A stretch of DNA of 64,000 bases from Humibacillus xanthopallidus (GCF_006716675.1 NZ_VFPM01000004.1:186001-250000); one strand, 5' to 3'. Counted from the first letter of the stretch, positions 1 through 9,971 are shown. Notes: generated by a model from the sequence alone, not told the origin. Program-made: numbers and translations.

Positions 1-1
1 C

Positions 2-1576
2 CAGTCGGCCGAGCACCTCGCCGCGGTCGACGCGCTCGGCATCACGCACGGCCTCCTCGTCGTCACCCGGAGCGACCTCGCCGACCCGGAGCCGGCGATG
101 GCGCAGGCAGTGGAGCAGCTCGGCCGGACGAGCCTGGCGGGGAGCCCCGCGCTCGCGGTGTCGGCCCGCACGGGCCAGGGTCTGGGCGATCTCCGGGCGG
201 CGCTCGGCGACCTCGTCGCCACGCTCCCGCCACCGGAGACGGCCGGGCGCACCCGCCTCTGGGTCGACCGGTCCTTCTCGATCCGGGGCAGCGGCACCGT
301 CGTCACGGGCACGCTCGGTGCGGGGACGATCCGGGTGGGCGACGACCTCCTCGTCCACCGCGCGTCAGGAGCCACGCTGCGGGCGACGGTCCGCGGCCTC
401 CAGAGCCTCGAGCAGCCCTGCGACGCCGTCTCCGCCGTGGCGCGGGTCGCGGTCAACCTGCGCGGAGTCCGCGTCGACGAGGTCGGCCGGGGCGACGCGC
501 TGCTCACCCCGGACGCCTGGCACGTGACGAGGACGGTCGACGTGCGGCTCACCACCGACTCGTCCGACGAGACGTCACCCGGGGCGCGGCACCGCCCGCA
601 GGAGGGTGACCGGCTGCCGGCCCACCTCATGGTCCACGCGGGCACCCTCGCCGTGGAGGCACGGGTCCGCCCGCTCGGCCCCGGCGCAGTGCGTCTGGGC
701 CTGTCCGACCCGCTGCCCCTCGCTGCGGGCGACCGGGTCGTCCTGCGCGACCCGGGGTCGCGCCGCGTCGTCGGTGCGCTCGTCGTCGACGCCGACCCAC
801 CCCGGCTCGACCGCCGGGGCGCGGCCGCCCGTCGTGCCGTCGAGGTCGCGGTCCTGGCCGCGGTGCCGGACCTCGCGCGGGAGGTGGCGCGTCGCGGGTG
901 GATGCGTCACGACGACGCGGTCTCGCTCGGGATCGTCGTGCCCGCGGGAGGGCGTCCTGCGAGCACCGTTGCGCGCCGCGGTGGCTGGCTCGTCGACGAC
1001 GACGCCTGGCAGGTGGCGGGACAGCGGCTGCGGGCGGCCGTCGAGCGGCGCGCGGAGTCGACTCCCATCGACCCCGGAGTGCCCCTGGAGGCCGCACGCG
1101 CCTCGGCAGGCCTGCCCGACCGGGCCCTCGTGACCGGGCTCGCCGAAGCGACCGGGCTCGAGGTGCGTGACGGGCGCGTCGGGTTGCCGGGCCACGCGGC
1201 AGCGCTCGGCGACCGCGCCGAGGCTGCGCTCCGGGCGGTCGAGGCGCGGCTGCGGGAGCATCCGTTCACGGCGCCCGAGCAGCACGACCTCGACGCGGCC
1301 GGGCTCGGGGCCCGCGAGCTCGCCGCCGCCCAGGGCACCGGCCGCATCCTCCGGCTGCCCGGCGAGATCGTGCTCCTGCCGTCGGCGCCGGCGCTCGCGA
1401 TGCGCGAGCTCGCCCGGTTGCCCCAGCCCTTCACGACGAGTGACGCGCGCCAGGCGCTCGGCTCGACGCGTCGCACCGTGGTCCCGCTCCTCGAGCACCT
1501 CGACGGCCGGGGCTGGACCCGTCGCCTCGACGGGTCGCACCGCGAGGTCGTGCGCGCCCGGCCCGCCTCGCCCTGA
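2..1576 (+). CDS. selB: Selenocysteine-specific elongation factor SelB, 5'-truncated by window edge
   Basis: SelB is a GTPase that brings Sec-tRNA(Sec) to the ribosome at UGA codons marked by a SECIS hairpin. The reading frame is open from base 2, so the N-terminal part of the G domain lies outside the window. The first visible residues (QSAEHLAAVDALG) match the conserved SelB/EF-Tu segment after the G2/G3 region. They are followed by an EF-Tu-like domain II (VDRSFSIRGSGTVVTGTL) and a long C-terminal part of about 270 residues, consistent with the winged-helix repeats that bind SECIS. The gene ends in TGA. Its presence implies that the organism makes selenoproteins; selA, selD and tRNA-Sec are not in the window, and selA commonly lies next to selB. 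The family call is firm, and only the start is missing. Confidence 0.93.
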   Translation, partial: QSAEHLAAVDALGITHGLLVVTRSDLADPEPAMAQAVEQLGRTSLAGSPALAVSARTGQGLGDLRAALGDLVATLPPPETAGRTRLWVDRSFSIRGSGTVVTGTLGAGTIRVGDDLLVHRASGATLRATVRGLQSLEQPCDAVSAVARVAVNLRGVRVDEVGRGDALLTPDAWHVTRTVDVRLTTDSSDETSPGARHRPQEGDRLPAHLMVHAGTLAVEARVRPLGPGAVRLGLSDPLPLAAGDRVVLRDPGSRRVVGALVVDADPPRLDRRGAAARRAVEVAVLAAVPDLAREVARRGWMRHDDAVSLGIVVPAGGRPASTVARRGGWLVDDDAWQVAGQRLRAAVERRAESTPIDPGVPLEAARASAGLPDRALVTGLAEATGLEVRDGRVGLPGHAAALGDRAEAALRAVEARLREHPFTAPEQHDLDAAGLGARELAAAQGTGRILRLPGEIVLLPSAPALAMRELARLPQPFTTSDARQALGSTRRTVVPLLEHLDGRGWTRRLDGSHREVVRARPASP

Positions 1577-1582
1577 GAGCCC

Positions 1583-1616
1583 GCCGGACGGCATACGCCG
1601 GCGTATGCCGTCCGGC
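1583..1616. repeat. Perfect 34-bp palindrome made of two inverted octamers
   Basis: Two 17-base arms are exactly complementary with no loop. Each arm contains one copy of the dispersed octamer (CGGCATAC at 1589-1596 and GTATGCCG at 1603-1610). It lies 6 bases after the selB stop and ahead of lhr on the same strand. As RNA it would form a strong hairpin but no U-run follows, so it could be an actinobacterial-type terminator, a binding site for a dimeric protein, or both. The bases 1603-1620 recur identically at 59813-59830. Confidence 0.85.
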
Positions 1617-1656
1617 CGGCCACCGGGTGTCGGTGCGGGATGGCAGGCTGACCTCG

Positions 1657-4600
1657 ATGGCGAAGGACAGGCGGGCCGACGTGCTCGATCGATTCTCCCC
1701 GGCGACGGCCGCGTGGTTCCGGGGCAGCTTCAGCGCGCCCACGGCGGCGCAGGCCGGGGCGTGGGACGCGATCAGCTCGGGCCACCACTGCGTCGTCGTC
1801 GCCCCGACGGGGTCGGGCAAGACGCTGTCGGCGTTCCTCTGGGCCATCGACCGCATGGCGAGCGAGCCGGTGCCCGCCGACAAGCTCGAGCGCTGCCGCG
1901 TGCTCTACGTCTCGCCGATGAAGGCGCTCGCCGTCGACGTCGAGCGCAACCTGCGTGCGCCGCTCGTCGGCATCGGCCACGCCGCGACGCGGCTCGAGCT
2001 CCCGCAGCCCGACATCGGTGTCAGCGTGCGGTCGGGAGACACGCCCGCCAACGAGCGGCGCGCCTTCGCGCGCACCCCGACCGACATCCTCATCACGACC
2101 CCCGAGTCGCTCTTCCTCATGCTCACCTCGTCGGTGCGCGAGGCCCTCAGGGGCGTGCAGACCGTCATCATCGACGAGGTGCACGCCGTCGCCGGCACCA
2201 AGCGCGGGGCGCACCTCGCGCTCACGCTCGAGCGGCTCGACGCCATCCTCCCGACGCCGGCGCAGCGGGTCGGACTCTCGGCGACCGTGCGTCCGGTCGA
2301 GGAGGTCGCCCGCTACCTCGCCGGCGGCCGGCCGGTCGAGATCGTGCAGCCGGCGTCGACGAAGGAGTGGCGCCTCGAGGTCGTCGTGCCGGTGCCCGAC
2401 ATGGGTGAGCTGTCGGGGGCTGCGGCCGAGATCACACCGGGGGTGCCCGACCTGTCGGGCCCGGCGGCGGGCAACGCCCCGCAGGCGAGCATCTGGCCGC
2501 ACGTCGAGGAGCGCATCGTCGACCTCATCGCCGACCACCGCTCGACCCTCGTCTTCGCCAACTCGAGGCGCCTCGCCGAGCGGCTCACCTCGCGGCTCAA
2601 CGAGATCTGGGAGGAGCGGCTCGCCGAGGACGAAGGGCTGCCGCTCGCCAGCGTCGGCGCACCCCGGGCGCCCGCGCAGGTCATGGCCCAGGCCGGCACG
2701 AGCCGCGGCGCGCCCGCCGTGCTGGCGCGCGCCCACCACGGCTCGGTGAGCAAGGAGCACCGCGCTGCCATCGAGGAGGACCTCAAGGCCGGGCGCCTGC
2801 CCGCCGTCGTCGCGACGAGCAGCCTCGAGCTCGGCATCGACATGGGGGCCGTCGACCTCGTCATCCAGGTCGAGAGCCCGCCGAGCGTCGCGAGCGGCCT
2901 GCAGCGGGTGGGCCGTGCGGGCCACCAGGTGGGCGCGGTCAGCGAGGGCGTGCTCTTCCCGAAGTTCCGCGGCGACCTCGTGCAGACCGCCGTCGTCGTC
3001 GAGCGCATGCGCGCCGGGGCCATCGAGTCGCTGCGCATCCCGGCCAACCCTGTCGACGTGCTCGCCCAGCACGTCGTCGCGATGTGCGCCATGGACGAGT
3101 GGAGCGTCGCCGACGTCGAGACCCTCGTGCACCGCACCGCGAGCTTCGCGTCGCTGCCGCGCTCGGTGCTCGAGGCGACCCTCGACATGCTCGCCGGGCG
3201 CTACCCCTCCGACGAGTTCGCCGAGCTGCGCCCCCGCATCGTCTGGGACCGCGTCAGCGACACCCTCACCGGCCGCCGAGGTGCGCAGCGCCTCGCCGTC
3301 ACGAGCGGTGGCACGATCCCCGACCGCGGGCTGTATGCCGTCTTCCTCGCCTCCGGTGAAGGGCCCGGTCGCCGGGTCGGCGAGCTCGACGAGGAGATGG
3401 TCTACGAGTCGCGCGTCGGCGACGTCTTCACCCTCGGCACGTCGACGTGGCGGATCGAGGACATCACCCACGACCGCGTCCTCGTCACGCCCGCGCCCGG
3501 GCAGGCCGGCAAGCTGCCGTTCTGGAAGGGCGACCAGCAGGGCCGCCCCGCCGAGCTGGGCCGCGCCCTCGGTGCCTTCGTCCGCGAGATCGTCGGGCTG
3601 TCACCCGAGCGCGCCCGCGCCCGGGTCACCGCGGCCGGGCTCGACGAGTGGGCGGCCGACAACCTCATCGCCTACCTGACGGAGCAGAAGGAGGCGACCC
3701 GCCACGTCCCTGACGACCGCACGATCGTCGTCGAGCGCTTCCGCGACGAGATCGGCGACTGGCGGGTGGCGGTGCTCTCGCCCTTCGGCGGCCAGGTCCA
3801 TGCGCCGTGGGCGCTCTGCGTCGCGGCACGCATGCGCGAGCGCTTCGGCGTCGACGTGCAGGCCATGCACGGCGACGACGGCATCGTCTTCCGCCTGCCC
3901 GACCTCGAGTTCGAGGACGCGGGAGGCAGCGGCCAGATCGGCCAGCAGCTCATCGAGCTCGTGACCCTCGAGCCCGAGGAGGTCAGTGAGCTCGTCACGC
4001 AGGAGATCGGCGGATCCGCCCTGTTCGCAGCACGTTTCCGCGAGTGCGCCGCCCGCGCCTTGCTGCTGCCGCGGCGCCGGCCCGACCGGCGTCAGCCGCT
4101 CTGGCAGCAACGGCAGCGCGCGGCGCAGCTGCTCGAGGTCGCGAGCCAGTACCCCACCTTCCCCATCGTCCTCGAGGCCGTGCGCGAGTGCGTGCAGGAC
4201 GTCTTCGACGTGCCCGGTCTCGTCGATCTCATGACCGACATCCGGTCGCGCGGGGTCAAGGTCGTCGACGTCGAGTCGAGCCAGCCGAGCCCCTTCGCGA
4301 AGTCGCTCGTCTTCGGCTACGTCGCCCAGTACCTCTACGAGGGCGACTCGCCGCTCGCCGAGCGCCGCGCCGCCGCGCTCGCCCTCGACCCGTCGCTGCT
4401 CTCCGAGCTGCTCGGGCAGGGCGAGGCCCTCGCGCTCCGCGACCTGCTCGACCCCGAGGCCGTGGCCCGCACCGAGGCCGAGCTGCAGCGGCTGACGCCC
4501 GAGCGCGGCGCCCGCGACGGCGAGGACGTCGCCGACCTGCTGCGGGTGCTCGGCCCCCTCTCGATGCGTGACATCGTCGCGCGCGCCGCCGAGGGCTTCG

Positions 4601-6588
4601 AGCCCGCCGCGGTCGAGGCGGCCGTGTCCGAGCTCGAGCAGGCACGGCGCGTCATCGCGGTCCGCGTCGCCGGTGACGAGCGGTGGGCCGCCATCGAGGA
4701 CGCCGCACGACTGCGCGACGCGCTCGGCACCTCCCTGCCCGTCGGCGTGCCGCAGGCGTTCCTCGAGCCGGTGCCCGACCCGCTCGCCGACCTCGTCGCC
4801 CGGTTCGCCCGCACCCACGGGCCCTTCGCCATCCAGACCGTCGCGGCCTGGTGGGGCCTCGGCCCGGCCGTGGTCCACGACGCGCTGCGCCGGCTCGTCG
4901 GATCCGGCCGCGTCGTCGAGGGCGAGCTGTTGCCGACCGAGAACGGCGGTGGCCACGGGCCGGAGTTCTGCGACGCCGAGGTGCTGCGGCTGCTGCGCCG
5001 CCGGTCGCTCGCCGCCCTGCGCCACGAGGTCGAGCCCGTCGACCAGCTCGACCTCGCACGCTTCCTCCCGCAGTGGCAGGGCGTCGGTGGCGGGCTGCGC
5101 GGGCGCGAGGGGCTGCTGCGCGCCGTCGAGCAGCTGACGGGCGCGGTCGTGCCTGCGAGCGCCCTCGAGACCCTCGTCCTTCCCGCCCGGGTCGCCGACT
5201 ACCGTCCCGCCCTGCTCGACGAGGTGATGAGTGCCGGCGAGGTCGTCTGGCGAGGTCACGGGTCGCTACCCGGCGACGACGGGTGGGTGAGCCTCCACCT
5301 CGCCGACGCCGCACACCTCACGCTGACGCCACCCGACGACGCCGAGCTCACCGACAGCGAGCGAGCCGTCCTCGATGCTCTCGAGGGCGGCGGCGCCTAC
5401 TTCTTCCGCGCGCTCGCGACGCGGGTCCGCCTCGGCGACACCGAGCTCAATGACGCGCTGTGGTCGCTCGTGTGGTCCGGCCGCGTCACCAACGACACCG
5501 TGGCACCCCTTCGTGCCCTCCTCTCAGGCGGCCGGACCGCCCACAAGCGCGCCCCCTCGGGCCCCCGGTCGACGCGGTATGCCGGACGCCGAGGCTCGCT
5601 CGGCCGCTTCGGCTCCCTGCGGGGTGCGGTCGCAGGCGCGAGCCCCGCTCAGGTCGAGGCGGCCGAGGACGCCGCGACGACGAAGGCGCTCGCCGTGGGT
5701 CGGGCAGCCGCGTCCGGCCCGCCGACGGGGGTGGGGCGGTGGACGGCACTGCCACCGGCCGAGTCCGACCCGACCGTGCGAGCGGTCACCAACGCCGAGC
5801 TGCTCCTCGACCGTTACGGCGTGCTGACCCGCGGGTCGGTCGTCACCGAGGACGTCCCCGGAGGGTTCGCCGCCGTCTACCGCGTGCTCGCTGCAGCGGA
5901 GGAAGCCGGCAAGGTGCGCCGCGGCTACTTCGTCGAAGGCCTCGGCGCATCACAGTTCGCCTCGACGGGTGCCGTCGACCGCCTGCGGTCGATGTCACGG
6001 CTGCCCGGCGCGGGCGCGTCCACGCCGTCGGGCGGCAGGGTCGACCCGAGCCAGGGCGACGAGTGGGCCACGCCCGCCCCGAGCCCGCAGGGCGGCATAC
6101 CGCCCCGGCAGGGCAGGGGCGCCGACGCGCGTCGGGAGCGCACCGGGCCGCCGGCCCTCGTGCTTGCTGCGAGCGACCCGGCCAACCCCTACGGAGCGAG
6201 CATCTCCTGGCCGGAGCGCGGGCTCACCGAGCCCGGTGACGACACGAGCCAGGGCGCGGCGAGCGAGTCCGGTGGGGGCGGTCGCTCCCGACGCAAGGGG
6301 CACCAGCCGAGCCGCAAGGCGGGGGCGCTCGTCGTGCTCGTCGACGGCGACCTCGTGCTCTACGTCGAGCGCGGCGGCAAGACGATGCTCTGCTGGTCTG
6401 ACGACGCGGAGCGGTTGCAGGCTGCAGCCGACGCCTTGGCTCTCGCGGTGCGCGAGGGTGCCCTCGGCCGGCTCACTGTCGAAAAGGCCGATGGCGCTTC
6501 GCTGCTCGGCTCGGACCACCCGCTCGTCGAGGCGCTTTCGCACGCCGGCTTCCACATGACACCGCGGGGCCTGCGTCTGCGTCGGTGA
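1657..6588 (+). CDS. lhr: Large ATP-dependent helicase Lhr
   Basis: This is a superfamily 2 DNA helicase of the Lhr type, a 3'-5' ssDNA translocase and RNA:DNA helicase linked to DNA repair in mycobacteria. From the ATG at 1657 it is 1643 residues. The helicase core is clear: Walker A APTGSGKT (about 49-56), DEVH box (about 173-176), motif III SAT, and motif VI QRVGRAGH. A winged helix and the long Lhr C-terminal region follow. Residues around 1450-1550 are a Gly/Ser/Arg/Pro-rich low-complexity linker before a short conserved end. A GTG at 1627 would add 10 residues; I prefer the ATG because the family signal begins right after it. In actinobacteria lhr is often near a Nei glycosylase; here a Nei2 lies 23 kb away. 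Confidence 0.93.
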   Translation: MAKDRRADVLDRFSPATAAWFRGSFSAPTAAQAGAWDAISSGHHCVVVAPTGSGKTLSAFLWAIDRMASEPVPADKLERCRVLYVSPMKALAVDVERNLRAPLVGIGHAATRLELPQPDIGVSVRSGDTPANERRAFARTPTDILITTPESLFLMLTSSVREALRGVQTVIIDEVHAVAGTKRGAHLALTLERLDAILPTPAQRVGLSATVRPVEEVARYLAGGRPVEIVQPASTKEWRLEVVVPVPDMGELSGAAAEITPGVPDLSGPAAGNAPQASIWPHVEERIVDLIADHRSTLVFANSRRLAERLTSRLNEIWEERLAEDEGLPLASVGAPRAPAQVMAQAGTSRGAPAVLARAHHGSVSKEHRAAIEEDLKAGRLPAVVATSSLELGIDMGAVDLVIQVESPPSVASGLQRVGRAGHQVGAVSEGVLFPKFRGDLVQTAVVVERMRAGAIESLRIPANPVDVLAQHVVAMCAMDEWSVADVETLVHRTASFASLPRSVLEATLDMLAGRYPSDEFAELRPRIVWDRVSDTLTGRRGAQRLAVTSGGTIPDRGLYAVFLASGEGPGRRVGELDEEMVYESRVGDVFTLGTSTWRIEDITHDRVLVTPAPGQAGKLPFWKGDQQGRPAELGRALGAFVREIVGLSPERARARVTAAGLDEWAADNLIAYLTEQKEATRHVPDDRTIVVERFRDEIGDWRVAVLSPFGGQVHAPWALCVAARMRERFGVDVQAMHGDDGIVFRLPDLEFEDAGGSGQIGQQLIELVTLEPEEVSELVTQEIGGSALFAARFRECAARALLLPRRRPDRRQPLWQQRQRAAQLLEVASQYPTFPIVLEAVRECVQDVFDVPGLVDLMTDIRSRGVKVVDVESSQPSPFAKSLVFGYVAQYLYEGDSPLAERRAAALALDPSLLSELLGQGEALALRDLLDPEAVARTEAELQRLTPERGARDGEDVADLLRVLGPLSMRDIVARAAEGFEPAAVEAAVSELEQARRVIAVRVAGDERWAAIEDAARLRDALGTSLPVGVPQAFLEPVPDPLADLVARFARTHGPFAIQTVAAWWGLGPAVVHDALRRLVGSGRVVEGELLPTENGGGHGPEFCDAEVLRLLRRRSLAALRHEVEPVDQLDLARFLPQWQGVGGGLRGREGLLRAVEQLTGAVVPASALETLVLPARVADYRPALLDEVMSAGEVVWRGHGSLPGDDGWVSLHLADAAHLTLTPPDDAELTDSERAVLDALEGGGAYFFRALATRVRLGDTELNDALWSLVWSGRVTNDTVAPLRALLSGGRTAHKRAPSGPRSTRYAGRRGSLGRFGSLRGAVAGASPAQVEAAEDAATTKALAVGRAAASGPPTGVGRWTALPPAESDPTVRAVTNAELLLDRYGVLTRGSVVTEDVPGGFAAVYRVLAAAEEAGKVRRGYFVEGLGASQFASTGAVDRLRSMSRLPGAGASTPSGGRVDPSQGDEWATPAPSPQGGIPPRQGRGADARRERTGPPALVLAASDPANPYGASISWPERGLTEPGDDTSQGAASESGGGGRSRRKGHQPSRKAGALVVLVDGDLVLYVERGGKTMLCWSDDAERLQAAADALALAVREGALGRLTVEKADGASLLGSDHPLVEALSHAGFHMTPRGLRLRR

Positions 6589-6800
6589 GCCCGCCGCTGG
6601 TGGTCCGAGAGCGGCCGAGGTCCCCTCTGGCGTTCAGAGATTTCACAGAACTCGCTGCACACCCTCGCCTCAGGTGAGACCCTCCTGATGGGGGCACCCG
6701 GACGGGGGACCAGCGTGGGGGCACGCGGTCCGGGCCAGTCAAAGTGGGGCATGTGCGGGGACACGCCATCAATCAGTCATGAGAACTGGATGGTGCAGTA
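6589..6800. other. Intergenic region between lhr and the multicopper oxidase
   Basis: This 212-base stretch lies between two genes of the same orientation. It probably carries the promoter of the oxidase gene. I could not pick a convincing -35/-10 pair or a copper-responsive operator by eye. A short hairpin (CTCTG-gcgtt-CAGAG) occurs near 6626-6640. No plausible small gene was seen. Confidence 0.4.
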
Positions 6801-8906
6801 ATGAACGACGTCTGCGAGCCCGGCCGGCGGCCCATGAGTCGGCGGACCTTCATCAGAGCAGCTGGCGTGGCGGGTGCCGGCTTCGTGCTCTACACCTACA
6901 CACCCGGGGGGACGAAACAGGCCGTGGCGGCCATCCCCGGGGGCAACCTCGATCCGGTGGCCCTGCCGAAGTTCGTCACGCCGCTCCTCATCCCGCCGGT
7001 GATGCCACGTGCGGCGACCATCAAGCTGCGAGGCGGCAAGCAGGTCGACTACTACGAGATCTCGGTCAAGCAGATCTCGCAGCAGATCCTGCCTGCAGGA
7101 CTGCCCATGACGACTGTCTGGGGCTATGGCGCGGTCACGTCGGCGGACAAGAAGGGGCTGTTGATCCACAACGCACCGTCTCTCACCATCGAGTCCAGGT
7201 GGGACCGCCCCGTGCGCGTCAAGTGGATCAACGACCTCAAGGACACGAACGGCAACTACCTGCCGCACCTGCTGCCGGTCGACCCGACCCTGCACTGGGC
7301 GAACCCGCCCGGCGGTGTACAGGACCGCGACACGCGGCCGACCTTCGCGAGCACGCCCGCGCCGTACACCGGACCGGTGCCCCTGGTGACCCACCTCCAC
7401 GGCGCCGTCGGGGTCGGAGACGAGAGCGACGGCTATGCAGAGGCGTGGTTCCTGCCGGCGGCGAACAACGTCCCCCCGGAATATGCGACCGAGGGCACCT
7501 GGTACGACTTCTTCAAGGGCAAGGCGGCTTCGAGCTTCAGTGTCTCCTGGGGGCCGGGGTTCGCCGTCTTCCAGTACCCGAACAACCAGCGCGAGTCGAC
7601 GCTGTGGTACCACGACCACACCCTCGGCATGACCCGACTCAACGTGTACGCCGGGCCGGCGGGCTTCTTCCTCGTCCGAGGTGGGCCGCAGGGGGACAAG
7701 GCCATCCTCGACAGTCGCTTCGGCACCATTGCCGTTCTGCCCGGGCCGGCGCCGATGGAGGGAGACAGGTTCCCCCCGAACAAGACCTACTACGAGATCC
7801 CGATCGCGATCCAGGACCGGGCGTTCAACGCGGACGGCTCCCTCTTCTACCCCGACAGCCGTGAGTTCTTCGACGGCGCCACGGCCGTGGACCCGGGCTT
7901 CATCCCCAGCACGGACCTCTCGCCGATCTGGAACCCGGAGTTCTTCGGCAACACGATCATGGTCAACGGGAACACGTGGCCGTTCCACACCGTCGAGCAG
8001 CGCCGCTACCGGCTTCGCCTTCTCAACGGCTGCCAGTCCCGCTTCCTCATCCTCGACTTCGCCCAGATCCCGGGCGTCGAGGTGTGGGCGATCGGCAACG
8101 AGGGCGGCTTCCTCGCAGCGCCGGTCAACCTCACCGCGGCCAACAACAACCGGCTCCTCATGGGGCTCGCCGAGCGGGCCGACCTCGTCGTCGACTTCAC
8201 GAACGTGCCTCAGGGCAACTACGTGCTGAGGAACATCGGGCCCGACGAGCCCTTCGGCGGCGGCGAGCCGCCGAACGACTTCGACGTGGCCGATCCGGAC
8301 ACGACCGGACAGGTTCTGCAGTTGCGGGTCGTCCCGGCGATCGCTCCGGACCCGACGACGCCGCCCCAGTTCCTGACGCTTCCGCCGCTCACCCCGCTGC
8401 CAGCGCCCACGGTCACGCGCCGCCTGGCGCTCGCCGAGATGGCGTCGGACTACTGGGACGGGCCAGCCGAGGCGAGGTTGGGGGTCGTCGATGATTTCGG
8501 CTACGCGTCGGAAAGGATGTGGGCAGATGAGGTGAGCGAGAACCCGATCGTCGGCGCCACGGAGGTCTGGGAGTTCTACAACTTCACGGCCGACGCTCAC
8601 CCGATGCACGTCCACGAGACCACGTTCGAGGTCGTGAACCGGCAGGCACTGGTGACGAACGAGGACGGTGAGACGGAACCTCCGGCGCGGCTCGTCGGCG
8701 ACCCCCGGCCCCCAGAGCCCTGGGAGAGCGGCTTCAAGGACACGGTGATCGCCTATCCCGGCGAGGTGACGCGAATCAAGGCCAAATTCACCAACCCGGG
8801 CCAGTTCACCTGGCACTGCCACATCGTCGAGCACGAGGACAACGAGATGATGCGCCCCTACCGGATCGGGCCGGTGCAGCCGGGTCAGCCGGGTCAGCCC
8901 GGCTGA
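6801..8906 (+). CDS. Twin-arginine-exported multicopper oxidase (CotA/laccase-like)
   Basis: A three-cupredoxin-domain oxidase that transfers electrons from phenols, bilirubin-like compounds or metal ions to O2. The N-terminus carries a Tat signal (SRRTFIRAAG, about residues 13-22), so the folded copper enzyme is probably exported. All four copper-binding His motifs are visible: HLHG, WYHDH, HPMHVH and HCHIVEHEDNEMM, the last giving the Cys, His and Met of the type 1 copper. At 701 residues it is somewhat longer than Bacillus CotA. The end is a QPG repeat. The exact start is uncertain: ATG 6801 has no good ribosome site, and ATG 6834 (MSRRTF) would still keep the signal. The convergent aldo-keto reductase gene ends only 6 bases away. 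The substrate cannot be read from the sequence. Confidence 0.9.
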   Translation: MNDVCEPGRRPMSRRTFIRAAGVAGAGFVLYTYTPGGTKQAVAAIPGGNLDPVALPKFVTPLLIPPVMPRAATIKLRGGKQVDYYEISVKQISQQILPAGLPMTTVWGYGAVTSADKKGLLIHNAPSLTIESRWDRPVRVKWINDLKDTNGNYLPHLLPVDPTLHWANPPGGVQDRDTRPTFASTPAPYTGPVPLVTHLHGAVGVGDESDGYAEAWFLPAANNVPPEYATEGTWYDFFKGKAASSFSVSWGPGFAVFQYPNNQRESTLWYHDHTLGMTRLNVYAGPAGFFLVRGGPQGDKAILDSRFGTIAVLPGPAPMEGDRFPPNKTYYEIPIAIQDRAFNADGSLFYPDSREFFDGATAVDPGFIPSTDLSPIWNPEFFGNTIMVNGNTWPFHTVEQRRYRLRLLNGCQSRFLILDFAQIPGVEVWAIGNEGGFLAAPVNLTAANNNRLLMGLAERADLVVDFTNVPQGNYVLRNIGPDEPFGGGEPPNDFDVADPDTTGQVLQLRVVPAIAPDPTTPPQFLTLPPLTPLPAPTVTRRLALAEMASDYWDGPAEARLGVVDDFGYASERMWADEVSENPIVGATEVWEFYNFTADAHPMHVHETTFEVVNRQALVTNEDGETEPPARLVGDPRPPEPWESGFKDTVIAYPGEVTRIKAKFTNPGQFTWHCHIVEHEDNEMMRPYRIGPVQPGQPGQPG

Positions 8907-8912
8907 GGTGGC

Positions 8913-9926
8913 TCAGCGGTCGATCATCTTCTGCATGGCCTCGGGATACCGCGCTCCGTGGACCTGCACGCTGGCTGATGCACGGTCGAGCTCGGCGAGG
9001 TCGTCAGCGGTGAGCTGGAGGTCGGCCGCGGCGAGGTTCTCGTCGAGGCGCTCGAGGCGCCTGGTCCCGGGGATCGGGGCGATCCACGGCTGCTGCGCGA
9101 GCAGCCAGGCGAGAGCGACCTGACCCACCGTGGCGCCCTTGCGCTCGGCGACGCTCGTGATGAGGTCGACGAGGGCGAGGTTGGCCTGCAGGGCCTCCTT
9201 CTCGAAGCGGGGGAGGGTGGCGCGGATGTCGCCCTCGCCGAACTGCGTTGCCGCGGTGACCTGACCGGTGAGGAACCCGCGCCCGAGCGGGCTGAACGGC
9301 ACGAAGCCGATTCCGAGCTCGGCGAGGGCGGGCAGGATCGCCTCCTCGGGCTCGCGCCAGAACAGCGAGTACTCGCTCTGGAGCGCGGTGACCGGCTGCA
9401 CCGCATGCGCGCGGCGGATCGTGGAGACCCCGGCCTCGGACAGTCCGAAGTGGTGGACCTTGCCTGCCTCGATGAGCTCCCTGACGGTGCCGGCGACGTC
9501 CTCGATGGGCACGTCCCGGTCGACGCGGTGCTGGTAGAGCAGGTCGATCCGGTCGGTGCGCAGCCGTCGCAACGATCCCTCGACCGCGGCCCTGATGTGC
9601 TCGGGCCGGCTCGAGACGCCGGTCTGCGTACCTGCCTCGTCGAACGCGAACCCGAACTTCGTGGCGATGACGACGTCGTCGCGCACCGGCTCCAGCGCCT
9701 CGCCGACGAGCTCCTCGTTGTGGAACGGGCCGTAGACCTCAGCGGTGTCGAAGAGGGTGACGCCCCGCTCGACCGCGGCACGCAGGAAGGTCACCATCTC
9801 CGCTCGCGGTGGCCGGGCGCCGAAGGACTGGCTCATGCCCATGCAGCCCAGACCGAGCGCGGAGACCTTCAGGCCGGAGTCCGGACCGGCGTCTGGGCCG
9901 TGGCTGCCGAGAGTGCGTGTCTGCAT
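8913..9926 (-). CDS. Aldo/keto reductase
   Basis: An NADPH-dependent oxidoreductase of the aldo/keto reductase superfamily, a (beta/alpha)8 barrel of 337 residues. The catalytic tetrad is present: Asp60 (FDTAEVYG), Tyr65, Lys90 (ATKFGF) and His133 (YQHRVD). The C-terminal nucleotide-binding part includes IPGTRR. The start at 9926 has a good ribosome site (AAGGAG, 8 bases upstream). It lies 45 bases downstream of the zinc alcohol dehydrogenase on the same strand, so the two are probably co-transcribed. Pairing of a carbonyl reductase with an alcohol dehydrogenase suggests aldehyde or ketone detoxification, but the substrate is unknown. Confidence 0.9.
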   Translation of the reverse strand: MQTRTLGSHGPDAGPDSGLKVSALGLGCMGMSQSFGARPPRAEMVTFLRAAVERGVTLFDTAEVYGPFHNEELVGEALEPVRDDVVIATKFGFAFDEAGTQTGVSSRPEHIRAAVEGSLRRLRTDRIDLLYQHRVDRDVPIEDVAGTVRELIEAGKVHHFGLSEAGVSTIRRAHAVQPVTALQSEYSLFWREPEEAILPALAELGIGFVPFSPLGRGFLTGQVTAATQFGEGDIRATLPRFEKEALQANLALVDLITSVAERKGATVGQVALAWLLAQQPWIAPIPGTRRLERLDENLAAADLQLTADDLAELDRASASVQVHGARYPEAMQKMIDR

Positions 9927-9971
9927 TGCTGTTCTCCTTGGTCGTGATGTGCGAGTGAGAGTCCTTGAGCC

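Noticed and set aside
2..1576. Search for selenoprotein genes with in-frame TGA near selB
   Set aside because: No gene in the window shows a continued family match across an in-frame TGA, so no selenoprotein is called here.
1583..1616. Palindrome taken as end of an insertion element
   Set aside because: No transposase gene, target duplication or second matching end is present nearby.
907..3471. 854-codon open frame on the minus strand opposite selB and lhr
   Set aside because: It is a mirror of strongly coding plus-strand genes, rich in Arg, Gly, Asp and His with no domain; typical antisense shadow in GC-rich DNA.
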